NCBI RefSeq assembly: GCF_050847355.1
Contig: NZ_CP193758.1
Span: 92,211-156,210, forward strand
Origin: Limimaricola sp027213785
Lineage (GTDB): Bacteria > Pseudomonadota > Alphaproteobacteria > Rhodobacterales > Rhodobacteraceae
Length of the DNA stretch: 64,000 bases
Reading direction: 5' to 3'
The notes below the pieces were generated by a model. It saw nothing but the letters and a program-made list of their open reading frames with translations, was not told the origin of the DNA and made no database searches. The position numbers were made by a program, and so were the translations under genes. Positions 46,346-54,807 of this stretch are shown piece after piece. Position 1 is the first letter of the stretch. Each line of letters opens with the position of its first letter.

Positions 46346-46358
46346 GGACAAAATGTCC
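46346..46358. promoter_or_regulatory. Palindromic operator 1 upstream of OFA transporter
   Basis: GGACAAAATGTCC is a perfect palindrome with 5-base arms and a 3-base centre, located 162 bases before the transporter start. A second copy of its core lies at 46389-46399. It is a probable binding site for the adjacent response regulator. Confidence 0.55.
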
Positions 46359-46388
46359 ACTTCCTGACCCCCACAGGCGTCAAAATCC

Positions 46389-46399
46389 GACAGAATGTC
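46389..46399. promoter_or_regulatory. Palindromic operator 2 upstream of OFA transporter
   Basis: GACAGAATGTC repeats the GACA-N3-TGTC core of operator 1. The centres are 42 bases apart, about four helical turns, so both sites face the same side of DNA. Downstream is a TTGACA at 46433-46438 that could be a -35 element; no sigma54 -24/-12 pair was found. Confidence 0.55.
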
Positions 46400-46519
46400 C
46401 ATCTAAGTCATTGTTTCAAATATGTATTTTTCTTGACAGCTTCAGATGTGCGCCGCAAGCATCGCCGCCATGACGGCTCCGCCCGGCGGGCAGGCGCCGC
46501 GACTCTGGGAGGAGACATC

Positions 46520-48262
46520 ATGAGCTTGAGTGACGCGAAGGGGCCGTTCGGCTTCCTTCACAAGGACAACATTGTGGCCAAGCCCGGTTTCAACCGCTGG
46601 CTGGTCCCCCCCGCTTCGATCGCGATCCACCTGTGCATCGGTTCGGTCTATGCCTGGTCGGTCTTCAACCCGCCGCTGACTCGCGAGTTGGGCGTCGTGG
46701 CGCCGGCGGGCGATGACTGGTCGCTCTCCTCGGTGGTCTGGATCTTCTCGGTCGCGATCGTGTTCCTCGGCCTCGCCGCCGCCTTCGGCGGCAAGTGGCT
46801 CGAGAAGGTCGGGCCGCGCATGGTCGGCGTGCTCTCCGCCTGCCTCTGGGGCGGCGGCTTCGTGATCGGCTCGCTCGGCATCGCCGCGCACCAGCTCTGG
46901 CTGGTCTATCTCGGCTATGGCGTGCTCGGCGGCTGCGGCCTGGGCCTGGGCTACGTCTCGCCGGTCTCGACCCTGATCCGCTGGTTCCCGGACCGGCGCG
47001 GCATGGCCACCGGCATGGCGATCATGGGCTTCGGCGGCGGCGCGATCATCGCCACCCCGCTCAAATCCTGGCTGCTGGGCCTCTATTCCGAGGCGCCGAC
47101 CTTCCTCGGCATGACTGGCGAGGTCGCCACCAGCACCGAGAATGGCCGGCTCTTCGTCGAGCAGAACGGCCAGCTGATCGAGGCGGTCAGCGCCACCGCC
47201 GCGCAGGCCGGCCAGATCGACGGCGTCGTCGCCAACGGTCTCTACGCGGTGGGCACCGGCGATACCGGCGCCGCTGCGACATTCCTGACGCTCGGGATCG
47301 GCTATTTCGTGGTGATGATCATCGCCGCCTTCGGCTTCCGCGTGCCGCCCAAGGACTGGAAGCCCGAGGGCTGGCAGCCGAAGCCGGAATCGGCCTCGGC
47401 CGGGATGATCACCCGCTCGAACGTGCATATCGACCAGGCGATGAAGACACCGCAGTTCTGGCAGCTCTGGCTGATGCTGTGCTTCAACGTCACCGCCGGC
47501 ATCGGCGTGATCGGCGTGGCCAAGACGATGATGAGCGAGATCTACGGCACCTCGATGCCGCTGATCGTGACGGCGGCCTTCGCCTCGACCTACGTGCTGA
47601 TGATCTCGGTCTTCAACATGGTGGGCCGCTTCTTCTGGGCCTCGACCTCGGACTATATCGGCCGCAAGACCACCTACACGATCTTCTTCGTACTGGGCGC
47701 GGCGCTCTACATGTCGATCCCGTTCTTCGCCTCGGCCACGGCGTCCGATCCCTCGATCATCTGGCTGATCGGCTTCTACGTCGCGACCATGATCATCTTC
47801 ACGATGTATGGCGGCGGCTTCGCGACGATCCCGGCCTATCTGGCGGACATGTTCGGCACCATGCATGTGGGCGGCATCCATGGGCGTCTGCTGACGGCAT
47901 GGTCGACGGCGGGCGTGCTCGGGCCGCTGCTGATCACCAGCCTGCGCGACATGTCGGTGAACTCGGCGATCACCGATCTTGCCGCCAAGGTCGATCCGGC
48001 CACCTTCGCCGAGAAGTTCGGCGCCGGTCTCGACCAGCTCGACCAGCTGGTCGCGGCCAAGACCGTCACCATCGCGCGGCTGATGGAGATCGCGCCCGCG
48101 GGCACGGTCGATCCGACCTCGAGCCTTTACAACACCACGATGTACGTGATGGCGGCGCTGCTGGTCGTGGCCTTCTTCGCCAACCTGATGATGCGCCCGG
48201 TACGCGAGAAGCATCACTACCGTGAGTCGGATGCGGGCATGAGCGCCGTGCCGGGTGAGTGA
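46520..48262 (+). CDS. OFA-family major facilitator transporter
   Basis: A 580-residue membrane transporter with twelve predicted helices, of the oxalate/formate antiporter (OFA) family within the MFS. ATG 46520 has a near-ideal GGGAGGAGA site; the longer frame upstream is not needed. Conserved parts are LCIGSVYAWSVFNPPLTREL in helix 1 and LGYVSPVSTLIRWFPDRRGM in helix 4-5. A hydrophilic insert of about 60 residues (about 190-250) lies between the N-terminal and C-terminal halves. Family members move small carboxylates; the exact substrate is unknown. The preceding two-component genes and paired palindromes suggest signal-dependent expression. Confidence 0.9.
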   Translation: MSLSDAKGPFGFLHKDNIVAKPGFNRWLVPPASIAIHLCIGSVYAWSVFNPPLTRELGVVAPAGDDWSLSSVVWIFSVAIVFLGLAAAFGGKWLEKVGPRMVGVLSACLWGGGFVIGSLGIAAHQLWLVYLGYGVLGGCGLGLGYVSPVSTLIRWFPDRRGMATGMAIMGFGGGAIIATPLKSWLLGLYSEAPTFLGMTGEVATSTENGRLFVEQNGQLIEAVSATAAQAGQIDGVVANGLYAVGTGDTGAAATFLTLGIGYFVVMIIAAFGFRVPPKDWKPEGWQPKPESASAGMITRSNVHIDQAMKTPQFWQLWLMLCFNVTAGIGVIGVAKTMMSEIYGTSMPLIVTAAFASTYVLMISVFNMVGRFFWASTSDYIGRKTTYTIFFVLGAALYMSIPFFASATASDPSIIWLIGFYVATMIIFTMYGGGFATIPAYLADMFGTMHVGGIHGRLLTAWSTAGVLGPLLITSLRDMSVNSAITDLAAKVDPATFAEKFGAGLDQLDQLVAAKTVTIARLMEIAPAGTVDPTSSLYNTTMYVMAALLVVAFFANLMMRPVREKHHYRESDAGMSAVPGE

Positions 48263-48297
48263 CCCTAGGTAAGTCGTTATTCCGACGAAAAGTTTCG

Positions 48298-48327
48298 GGG
48301 CCGCGCCGCTGGCGCGGCCCTTTGTTT
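48298..48327 (+). terminator. Rho-independent terminator after the transporter
   Basis: A perfect 10-bp stem GGGCCGCGCC / GGCGCGGCCC with a GCT loop, followed by TTTGTTT, lies 35 bases after the transporter stop. Confidence 0.88.
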
Positions 48328-48518
48328 CAAGATCTCCCTAGGGTTGTTGCGCTCCGGGATGCGTCGGGCATGTTTCCGCCGGTCTTCAAGCCCCGCGCTT
48401 GCAACGAAACGGCGAAAACCCGATCCAGAACTCCAGCCGGCCCGACATGCCGGCGGCCAAACATCACCGGCTTCGAGCCTAAAAAGATGATGTCGCGGCA
48501 GAGGGCAGGGAGAAGGAC

Positions 48519-48809
48519 ATGTCAGCTCAATCGGCGATCTGCTATTCGGCGAAGGATTCGGAGAGCGTCCATATCGAGGCCGTTGCCGCCGATCTGCTTT
48601 GCGCGCGCCGCTCAAAGCCCCGCCCCACGCCCCTCCCCGCCATGCCGAAGGTGGCGCTGGTGACCCCGAAGCCCGGCCGCAGGAAGAGCCTGTCCGTCGC
48701 GCGGGCCCGGCTGCCGAAACCCGTGCCGCTCCCCCAGGCAGCCCCCGTCGAGGCCGCCAACCGCCCCGAGGAACCGGCGGCACCGGTGGATTGCTTCCTG
48801 TTCCGCTAG
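48519..48809 (+). CDS. Small hypothetical protein
   Basis: A 96-residue product with a good AGAAGGAC site before ATG 48519. The N-terminal third (SAICYSAKDSESVHIEAVAA) is ordered in appearance; the rest is Pro/Arg/Ala-rich and basic, ending CFLFR. No family is recognised. It lies between a terminator and the helicase gene and appears to be its own unit. Confidence 0.5.
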   Translation: MSAQSAICYSAKDSESVHIEAVAADLLCARRSKPRPTPLPAMPKVALVTPKPGRRKSLSVARARLPKPVPLPQAAPVEAANRPEEPAAPVDCFLFR

Positions 48810-48931
48810 GCCGGGCGCTATTGGCGCTATACAGCGCCGCATGATCCGTCTATGAGGCTTGGTCTGACACCGCGCGATCCGGCGCGGCTCCCGGCTATTG
48901 CCGATCTTGGACCAACGGACATTTCTTACCT

Positions 48932-51127
48932 ATGATGCAGACCCTCAGGGACGCGCTCGATGCGCGCGGCTACGACACGCTCACTCCTGTGCAGGAGGCC
49001 GTCACCGCAGCGGAGCTTGCCGAGCGCGACCTGCTGGTCTCGGCGCAGACTGGCTCCGGCAAGACCGTGGGCTTCGGCCTCGCCATCGGCCCGACCATCC
49101 TCGACGAGAACGGCCAGCTCGGCCGCGCCGCCGCCCCCGTGGCGCTGGCCATCGCGCCGACCCGCGAACTGGCGAGCCAGGTGATGCGCGAGCTGGACTG
49201 GCTCTATCGCGGTGCCGGCGCCCGCCTCGCCACGGCGATCGGCGGCATGGAGATCCGCGACGAGCGCCGCGCGCTCGACCGGGGCGCGCATATCGTCGTC
49301 GCCACGCCGGGCCGCCTTGCCGACTACGTGCGCCGCGGCGCGATCGACCTGTCGGACATCCGCGCCGTGGTGCTCGACGAGGCCGACGAGATGCTCGATC
49401 TCGGCTTCCGCGAGGATCTCGAATTCATTCTCTCGGCCTGCCCCGAGGCGCGCCGGACGCTGCTCTTCTCGGCCACGGTGCCGCCGGCCATCGCCAAGCT
49501 GGCGCAGGATTTCCAGAACGACGCCGAGCGCGTCGTCGTCGCCACCAAGGGCGGCCAGCACGCCGACATCTCCTACAGGGCGCTGCAGGTGGCGCAGGGC
49601 GACGAGGAGGCGGCGATCATCAACACGCTGCGCCATCAGGACGCCACCAACGCGATCGTCTTCGCCAATACCCGCGCCACCGTGGCCCGCCTCACCGCGC
49701 GGCTGTCGAACCGTGGCTTCTCGGTGGTTTCGCTCTCGGGCGAGCTGACCCAGAACGAGCGCACCCATGCGCTCCAGGCGATGCGCGACGGCCGGGCCCG
49801 GATCTGCGTGGCGACCGACGTGGCGGCGCGCGGCATCGACCTGCCCGATCTCGAACTGGTCATCCATGCCGAGCTGCCCTCGAACGCCGAGACGCTGCTG
49901 CACCGCTCGGGCCGCACCGGCCGCGCCGGGCGCAAGGGCGTCAGCGCGCTGATCGTGCCGATGAAGCTGCGCAAGAAGGCCGAGCGGCTGCTGAGCTTCG
50001 CCAAGCTCTCGGCCGATTGGACCGTGCCGCCCTCGGCCGAGGACATCCTCGCCGCCGACGAGGCGCGGCTGCTCGACGATCCGGTCTGGAACGCCGAAGT
50101 GACCGAGGATGCCAAGGTCTTCGCCGCCAAGCTGCTCGACCGGCACGCGCCCGAGACCATCGCGGCGGCCTATCTGGCGCTCTACCGCGCCCGCCGTTCG
50201 GCGCCCGAGGAGCTGCAGGCGCCCGATGCCAAGCCGCAGAAGCGCCCTGCCGAGAGCTTCGGCCCCGGCAAGTGGTTCTCGCTCTCCGTCGGCCGCAACG
50301 AGCGGGCCGAGGCGCGCTGGCTGCTGCCGCTGCTGTGCCGCGCCGGCGACATCTCCAAGGACGCGATCGGCGCGATCCGGATCCAGGGGACCGAGACCTT
50401 CGTGGAGATCGCCGAAGCCTCGGTGCCCGGCTTCCTGCGGGCGATCGGCCCGGACATGTCGCCCGAAGAGGGCCTGAAGATGACCGCGCTCGACGCGGCG
50501 CCGGACCTGTCGCGCGTCCCCCGGCCCGAGCGCGGGCAGCGGCCCGAACGCGGGCAACGACCCGAGCGCGGGCAGCGACCCGAACGTGGCCCCCGCCCCG
50601 AGCATAGTGACCGGCCCGATCGCGGGCCCCGTCCCGAGCATGCGCCGCGCCCCGCCCCCGAGGCCACGGCCCCCGCAGCCCCGGCCGCCCCCGCGCCGGA
50701 GGACAGCCGCCCGCCGCGCAAGCCGCGCGCGGACAAGCCTGCGGGCGACAAGCCGCGTGGCGACAAATCCTGGAAGAAGCCCGAAGCCGGTGGCGGCAAA
50801 CCCGAAGGCAAGCCGTGGAAGAAGCGCGACGGCGAGACCGGCGACAAGCCGTGGAAGAAGAAGGACGCCAAGCCGTTCGACCGCAGCCGCGATGGCGCGG
50901 TCTCCGAGCGCGGCGGCAAGTCCGGCGGCAAGCCGGGCGGCAAGCCCTTCAAACCCGGTGCCAAGCCCGGCCCTCGTCCCGGCAAGCCCGAGGGCCCGTC
51001 GAAGCCGCGCGGTGCCGCCGACACCTCGCGCCGCTTCACCCCGCCCACCGGCGCCAAGAACGGGACAAAGGCCGGCAAGCCCGCAGCCCGCAAGGGCGGC
51101 TTCGACGCTCCCAAGCGCCGCGACTGA
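48932..51127 (+). CDS. DEAD-box ATP-dependent RNA helicase with long basic tail
   Basis: A 731-residue RNA helicase of the DeaD/CsdA type, probably acting in ribosome assembly or RNA turnover. Motifs: Q-motif region (TPVQEAV), Walker A AQTGSGKT (38-45), PTRELA, LDEADEMLDLGF, SATVPP, then in domain 2 VATDVAARGIDLPDLE and HRSGRTGRAGR. After the core is a DbpA/CsdA-like RNA-binding domain (about 440-525; FSLSVGRNERAEARWLLPLL), and then about 200 residues of Pro/Arg/Gly/Lys low complexity, including an 18-bp DNA repeat. Such tails bind RNA non-specifically. A bidirectional terminator follows. Confidence 0.95.
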   Translation: MMQTLRDALDARGYDTLTPVQEAVTAAELAERDLLVSAQTGSGKTVGFGLAIGPTILDENGQLGRAAAPVALAIAPTRELASQVMRELDWLYRGAGARLATAIGGMEIRDERRALDRGAHIVVATPGRLADYVRRGAIDLSDIRAVVLDEADEMLDLGFREDLEFILSACPEARRTLLFSATVPPAIAKLAQDFQNDAERVVVATKGGQHADISYRALQVAQGDEEAAIINTLRHQDATNAIVFANTRATVARLTARLSNRGFSVVSLSGELTQNERTHALQAMRDGRARICVATDVAARGIDLPDLELVIHAELPSNAETLLHRSGRTGRAGRKGVSALIVPMKLRKKAERLLSFAKLSADWTVPPSAEDILAADEARLLDDPVWNAEVTEDAKVFAAKLLDRHAPETIAAAYLALYRARRSAPEELQAPDAKPQKRPAESFGPGKWFSLSVGRNERAEARWLLPLLCRAGDISKDAIGAIRIQGTETFVEIAEASVPGFLRAIGPDMSPEEGLKMTALDAAPDLSRVPRPERGQRPERGQRPERGQRPERGPRPEHSDRPDRGPRPEHAPRPAPEATAPAAPAAPAPEDSRPPRKPRADKPAGDKPRGDKSWKKPEAGGGKPEGKPWKKRDGETGDKPWKKKDAKPFDRSRDGAVSERGGKSGGKPGGKPFKPGAKPGPRPGKPEGPSKPRGAADTSRRFTPPTGAKNGTKAGKPAARKGGFDAPKRRD
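50525..50596 (+). repeat. 18-bp in-frame tandem repeat in helicase tail
   Basis: Four 18-bp units (consensus CCCGARCGCGGGCARCGR) encode PERGQR repeated three times followed by PERGPR. Copies differ at a few bases and the fourth is degenerate. It is likely variable in length between strains. Confidence 0.8.
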
Positions 51128-51146
51128 ACTGGGGTCTAAGACGAAC

Positions 51147-51174
51147 GAAGGGGTTCCCGAGCGGGAACCCCTTC
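51147..51174. terminator. Bidirectional terminator between convergent genes
   Basis: A perfect 12-bp stem GAAGGGGTTCCC / GGGAACCCCTTC with a GAGC loop between the helicase stop (51127) and the stop of the converging gene (51192). Short T-runs follow on the plus side. Confidence 0.82.
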
Positions 51175-51191
51175 GCGTTTCCGGGGACCGG

Positions 51192-52238
51192 TCAGGCCTC
51201 GCGGATCTCCTGCGCGCGATTGTGGCGGATCGAGGACCATAGGGCGACCCCGATCAATGCCGCGCCGAGAAGGCCGGTGATCGCCTCGGGCACATGCACC
51301 AGCGTCTGGGCGAACATCAGCACCGACAGCACGAGGATTGAGTAGAACGCCCCGTGTTCGAGGTAGCGGAACTCGGTCAGGGTGCGCTTCTCGACCAGCA
51401 TGATCGTCATGGAGCGCACATACATCGCGCCGATTCCGAGACCGATGGCGATCAGGAACAGGTTCTTGGTCACCGCGAAGGCGCCGATCACCCCGTCGAA
51501 GGAAAAGCTCGCATCGAGCACCTCGAGATAGAGGAATGCGCCCAGGCCCCCGGCGCGGGCCGCCGCCCCCACCTCGTCCTCGGCATCGAGCCAGTTGCCC
51601 AGCATGTCGAGCGCCAGAAAGCTCAGAAGCCCCAGAAGCGCCGAGAACAGGAAGGTGCCGGTATCGACCGGGTCGAGCACCGCCGCGAAGCTGACCAGCA
51701 CCACGAGCACCAGCCCGACCTGCAGTCCCTGCACGCCGGCGGCGCGCCGCAACCGCCGTTCGAGACCGCCGAACCAGTCGACCTCCTTGCTCTCATCGAT
51801 GAAGAAGGAGAGCGCGACCATCATCAGGAAGGTGCCGCCGAAGGCGGTGATCGACAGATGCGCCTCTTCCATGATCCGCGCGTATTCGGCGGGCTCGGCG
51901 GCGGCGAGGCGCACCGCCTCCCACGGACCGACCCCGGCGGCGACCACCACCACCGCGAGCGGAAAGACGATGCGCATGCCGAACACCGCGATCAGGATGC
52001 CCCATGTGAGGAAGCGCCGGCGCCAGACCTCGGACATGGTGTCAAGCTTGTTGGCGTTGACGATGGCATTGTCGAAGGAGAGCGAGATTTCCAGCACCGC
52101 CAGCACGGTGGCGATGATCCCGAAGGACAGCGCGCCGGCGGCTCCGCCCTGCCGCCAGCCCAGCCAGACCGCCAGCACGAGACCCAGTATCGTGACACCG
52201 AACGACCAAGCGAAATACCGACCTATCGCCGCGCGCAT
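51192..52238 (-). CDS. DUF475/TerC-like integral membrane protein
   Basis: A 348-residue inner-membrane protein with about nine helices. ATG 52238 lies six bases after GGGAGGG; the in-frame TTG at 52244 is less likely. The conserved acidic motifs EISLSFDNAIVNANKL and EVLDASFSFDGVIGAF resemble the metal-ion-binding repeats of TerC-type proteins. TerC relatives have been linked to manganese export or tellurite resistance, but the role of this subfamily is unproven. It is divergent from the manC gene. Confidence 0.87.
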   Translation of the reverse strand: MRAAIGRYFAWSFGVTILGLVLAVWLGWRQGGAAGALSFGIIATVLAVLEISLSFDNAIVNANKLDTMSEVWRRRFLTWGILIAVFGMRIVFPLAVVVVAAGVGPWEAVRLAAAEPAEYARIMEEAHLSITAFGGTFLMMVALSFFIDESKEVDWFGGLERRLRRAAGVQGLQVGLVLVVLVSFAAVLDPVDTGTFLFSALLGLLSFLALDMLGNWLDAEDEVGAAARAGGLGAFLYLEVLDASFSFDGVIGAFAVTKNLFLIAIGLGIGAMYVRSMTIMLVEKRTLTEFRYLEHGAFYSILVLSVLMFAQTLVHVPEAITGLLGAALIGVALWSSIRHNRAQEIREA

Positions 52239-52474
52239 AAACAACCCTCCCGTGATGCCCCGAAGTGATGCTGCGGTGGCGCGATAATGTCCAGCGCCGC
52301 CCGGGATCGGTGCAGGATCGGCCCCCGCCCCGGCCCGATGGGCGAAAAGCCGGCCAAGAGGTCTTTTCAGAGAGGATGGATTGACGGTAGGAGTTCGCCC
52401 AAGACGCCGATAAGGCGGCGTACGCCAGTCGGGATTCTACCTGAAGGCGAAATTGCAGTGGACAGTAATTTATC

Positions 52475-53932
52475 ATGGTAATCGATATGAGTGACATCAC
52501 CCCGGTTCTTCTCTGCGGCGGCTCCGGCACGCGGCTCTGGCCGCTCTCGCGCAAGAGCTATCCCAAGCAGTTCGTGCCGCTGATGGGCGAAGAGACGCTG
52601 TTCCAGGCCTCGGCCCGGCGGCTGCACGGGCGCGGGCTCGGGCCGGATGAGGCCTTGGGCTTCGCGGCGCCGCTGGTGCTCACCAATTCCGATTTCCGCT
52701 TCATCGTCACCGAGCAGCTCGGCCTCGCCGGCATCGATCCCGGCGCGGTGCTGATCGAGCCCGAGGGACGCAACACCGCCCCCGCGATCCTCGCCGCGGC
52801 GCTGCATCTGGTGGCCGAGAACCCCGAGGCAGTGATGCTGGTCGCGCCCTCCGATCACGTGGTGCCCGACGCGGCGTCCTTCCATGCCGCCGTGGCGCGC
52901 GGCCTCGGGCCGGTCTCCGAGGGCCGTCTCGTCACCTTCGGCATCGCGCCGACCCATGCCGAGACCGGCTACGGCTATCTCGAGCTCGAAGGCCCGGTCG
53001 GCGACGGCGCGCCGCAGCCGCTGACCCGCTTCGTCGAAAAGCCCGATGCGGGCCGCGCCGAGGACATGCTGGCCTCGGGCAACTTCCTGTGGAACGCCGG
53101 CATCTTCATGGCCCGCGCCGCCGACATGGTCGCGGCCTTCCGCGAGCACGCGCCCGAGATCCTCGGGCCCGTCGAGGCGGCGCTGGCGCAGGCGAAGACC
53201 GATCTGGGCTTCCTGCGGCTCGACCCGGCCTCCTGGGCCGGCGCCCCCGACATCTCGATCGACTACGCGGTGATGGAGAAGGCGCCGAACCTCTCGGTCG
53301 TGCCCTACCAGGCGGCCTGGTCTGACTTGGGCGGCTGGGACGCGGTCTGGCGCGAGAGCGGCCCCGACGAGAGCGGCGTCGTCACCTCCGAAGGCGCCAC
53401 CGCGATCGACTGCCGCGATACGCTCTTGCGCTCCGAGAGCGACCGGCTGGAGATCGTCGGCATCGGGCTCGAGAACGTCATGGCGATCGCGATGAACGAC
53501 GCGGTGCTGGTGGCCGACATGCGCCGCGCCCAGGACGTGAAGAAGGCGGTCGAGGCGCTGAAGGCCAAGCAGGCGATGCAGGCCACCGCCTTCCCCAAGG
53601 ACCACCGCCCCTGGGGCTGGTTCGAAAGCCTCGTGGTCGGCGGCCGGTTCCAGGTGAAGCGGATCCTCGTCCATCCCGGCGCCTCGCTCAGCCTGCAGAG
53701 CCACCACCACCGCTCCGAGCACTGGATCGTGGTCGAGGGCACCGCGCGGGTCACCATCGACGACGAGGTGAAGCTCGTGACCGAGAACCAGTCGGTCTAC
53801 ATCCCGCTCGGCGCGGTCCACCGCATGGAGAACCCCGGCAAGGTGCCGATGGTCCTCATCGAGGTGCAGACCGGCGCCTATGTCGGCGAGGACGACATCG
53901 TCAGATACGAGGACGTCTACGCCCGGGGCTGA
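52475..53932 (+). CDS. manC: Mannose-1-phosphate guanylyltransferase / mannose-6-phosphate isomerase
   Basis: A bifunctional 485-residue enzyme making GDP-mannose, a donor for polysaccharide synthesis. The N-terminal nucleotidyltransferase domain has LLCGGSGTRLWPLSRKSYPK (about 12-31), the sugar-nucleotide motif FVEKP and WNAGIF. The C-terminal cupin isomerase domain (about 375-480) has the metal-binding SLQSHHHRSEHWIVVEGTA and GAVHRMENPG. ATG 52475 is used; ATG 52487 is an alternative. It is outside the EPS block but likely supplies GDP-mannose for the transferase at 41319. Confidence 0.94.
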   Translation: MVIDMSDITPVLLCGGSGTRLWPLSRKSYPKQFVPLMGEETLFQASARRLHGRGLGPDEALGFAAPLVLTNSDFRFIVTEQLGLAGIDPGAVLIEPEGRNTAPAILAAALHLVAENPEAVMLVAPSDHVVPDAASFHAAVARGLGPVSEGRLVTFGIAPTHAETGYGYLELEGPVGDGAPQPLTRFVEKPDAGRAEDMLASGNFLWNAGIFMARAADMVAAFREHAPEILGPVEAALAQAKTDLGFLRLDPASWAGAPDISIDYAVMEKAPNLSVVPYQAAWSDLGGWDAVWRESGPDESGVVTSEGATAIDCRDTLLRSESDRLEIVGIGLENVMAIAMNDAVLVADMRRAQDVKKAVEALKAKQAMQATAFPKDHRPWGWFESLVVGGRFQVKRILVHPGASLSLQSHHHRSEHWIVVEGTARVTIDDEVKLVTENQSVYIPLGAVHRMENPGKVPMVLIEVQTGAYVGEDDIVRYEDVYARG

Positions 53933-54027
53933 ACCCGCGAGCGGTTTCCGGAACCCTGATCGGCGCGGGCAGTTGCCCCCCTGACGGGGCCCGGATGGCC
54001 TGTGCCCCGAGCTTGAGCGAGGGGCAC

Positions 54028-54807
54028 ATGACCGAACGGCTGCAGGACAGGATCGCCATCGTCACCGGCGCTGAATCCGGGATTGGCCGGGCGACCGCCA
54101 TCGCCTTCGCCCGCGAGGGCGCCGATCTGGTTCTGGCCTATCTCGAGGCCGCCGACGACGCCGAGGACACCGCCAATTCGGTGCGCGATGCGGGCCGCGC
54201 GGCGGTGACGGTGCAATGCGACCACACCAGCCCCGAAGACGTACAGCGGCTCTTTGCCGCCGCCTCCGACGCCTTCGGCGCGCCCGACATCCTCGTCAAC
54301 TGCGCCGGGATGGACGCGCCCGGCGACGAGGTGGCCGAGATGTCGGACGAGAGCTGGGAGAAGATGCTCAAGACCGACCTTTTCGGCCCGTTCCTGTGCT
54401 GCCGCGCCTTTATCCATGCCCGACGCGCGGTGGGCGGCGGCGGCCGTATCGTCAACATCTCCTCGGTGCACGAGGAGATCCCGCGCATCGGCTCCGCCGC
54501 CTATGACGCCGCAAAGGGCGGGTTGCGCAACCTCACACGCACGCTCTGCCTCGAACTCGCGCCCGACCGGATCGCGGTCAACAACATCGCGCCGGGGATG
54601 ATCCTGACGGCGATGAACCAGGAGGCGATGGACGACCCCGAGCAGCTGCAAAGACAGGTGCGCAACATCCCGTGGCGGCGCGCCGGCAAGCCCGAGGAGG
54701 TCGCGCATCTCGCGGTCTATCTCGCCTCGCCCGAGGCCGATTATGTCACCGGCCAGACCTTCACCATCGACGGGGGGCTGTCGCTGCATGTCGGACAGGG
54801 GGCCTGA
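54028..54807 (+). CDS. Short-chain dehydrogenase/reductase
   Basis: A 259-residue classical SDR with cofactor loop TGAESGIG (about 14-21), NAG-type motif NCAGMD, and the active-site Ser-Tyr-Lys set (ISSVHEE followed by YDAAKGG). The C-terminal VTGQTFTIDGGL is typical of the glucose-1-dehydrogenase-like group. ATG 54028 has GAGCGAGGGG before it. It overlaps the next gene start region by about 20 bases. The substrate is unknown. Confidence 0.9.
   Translation: MTERLQDRIAIVTGAESGIGRATAIAFAREGADLVLAYLEAADDAEDTANSVRDAGRAAVTVQCDHTSPEDVQRLFAAASDAFGAPDILVNCAGMDAPGDEVAEMSDESWEKMLKTDLFGPFLCCRAFIHARRAVGGGGRIVNISSVHEEIPRIGSAAYDAAKGGLRNLTRTLCLELAPDRIAVNNIAPGMILTAMNQEAMDDPEQLQRQVRNIPWRRAGKPEEVAHLAVYLASPEADYVTGQTFTIDGGLSLHVGQGA

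Noticed and set aside
46294..46519. A sigma54 promoter for the OFA transporter
   Set aside because: No TGGC/TGC pair at -24/-12 spacing was found between 46294 and 46519.
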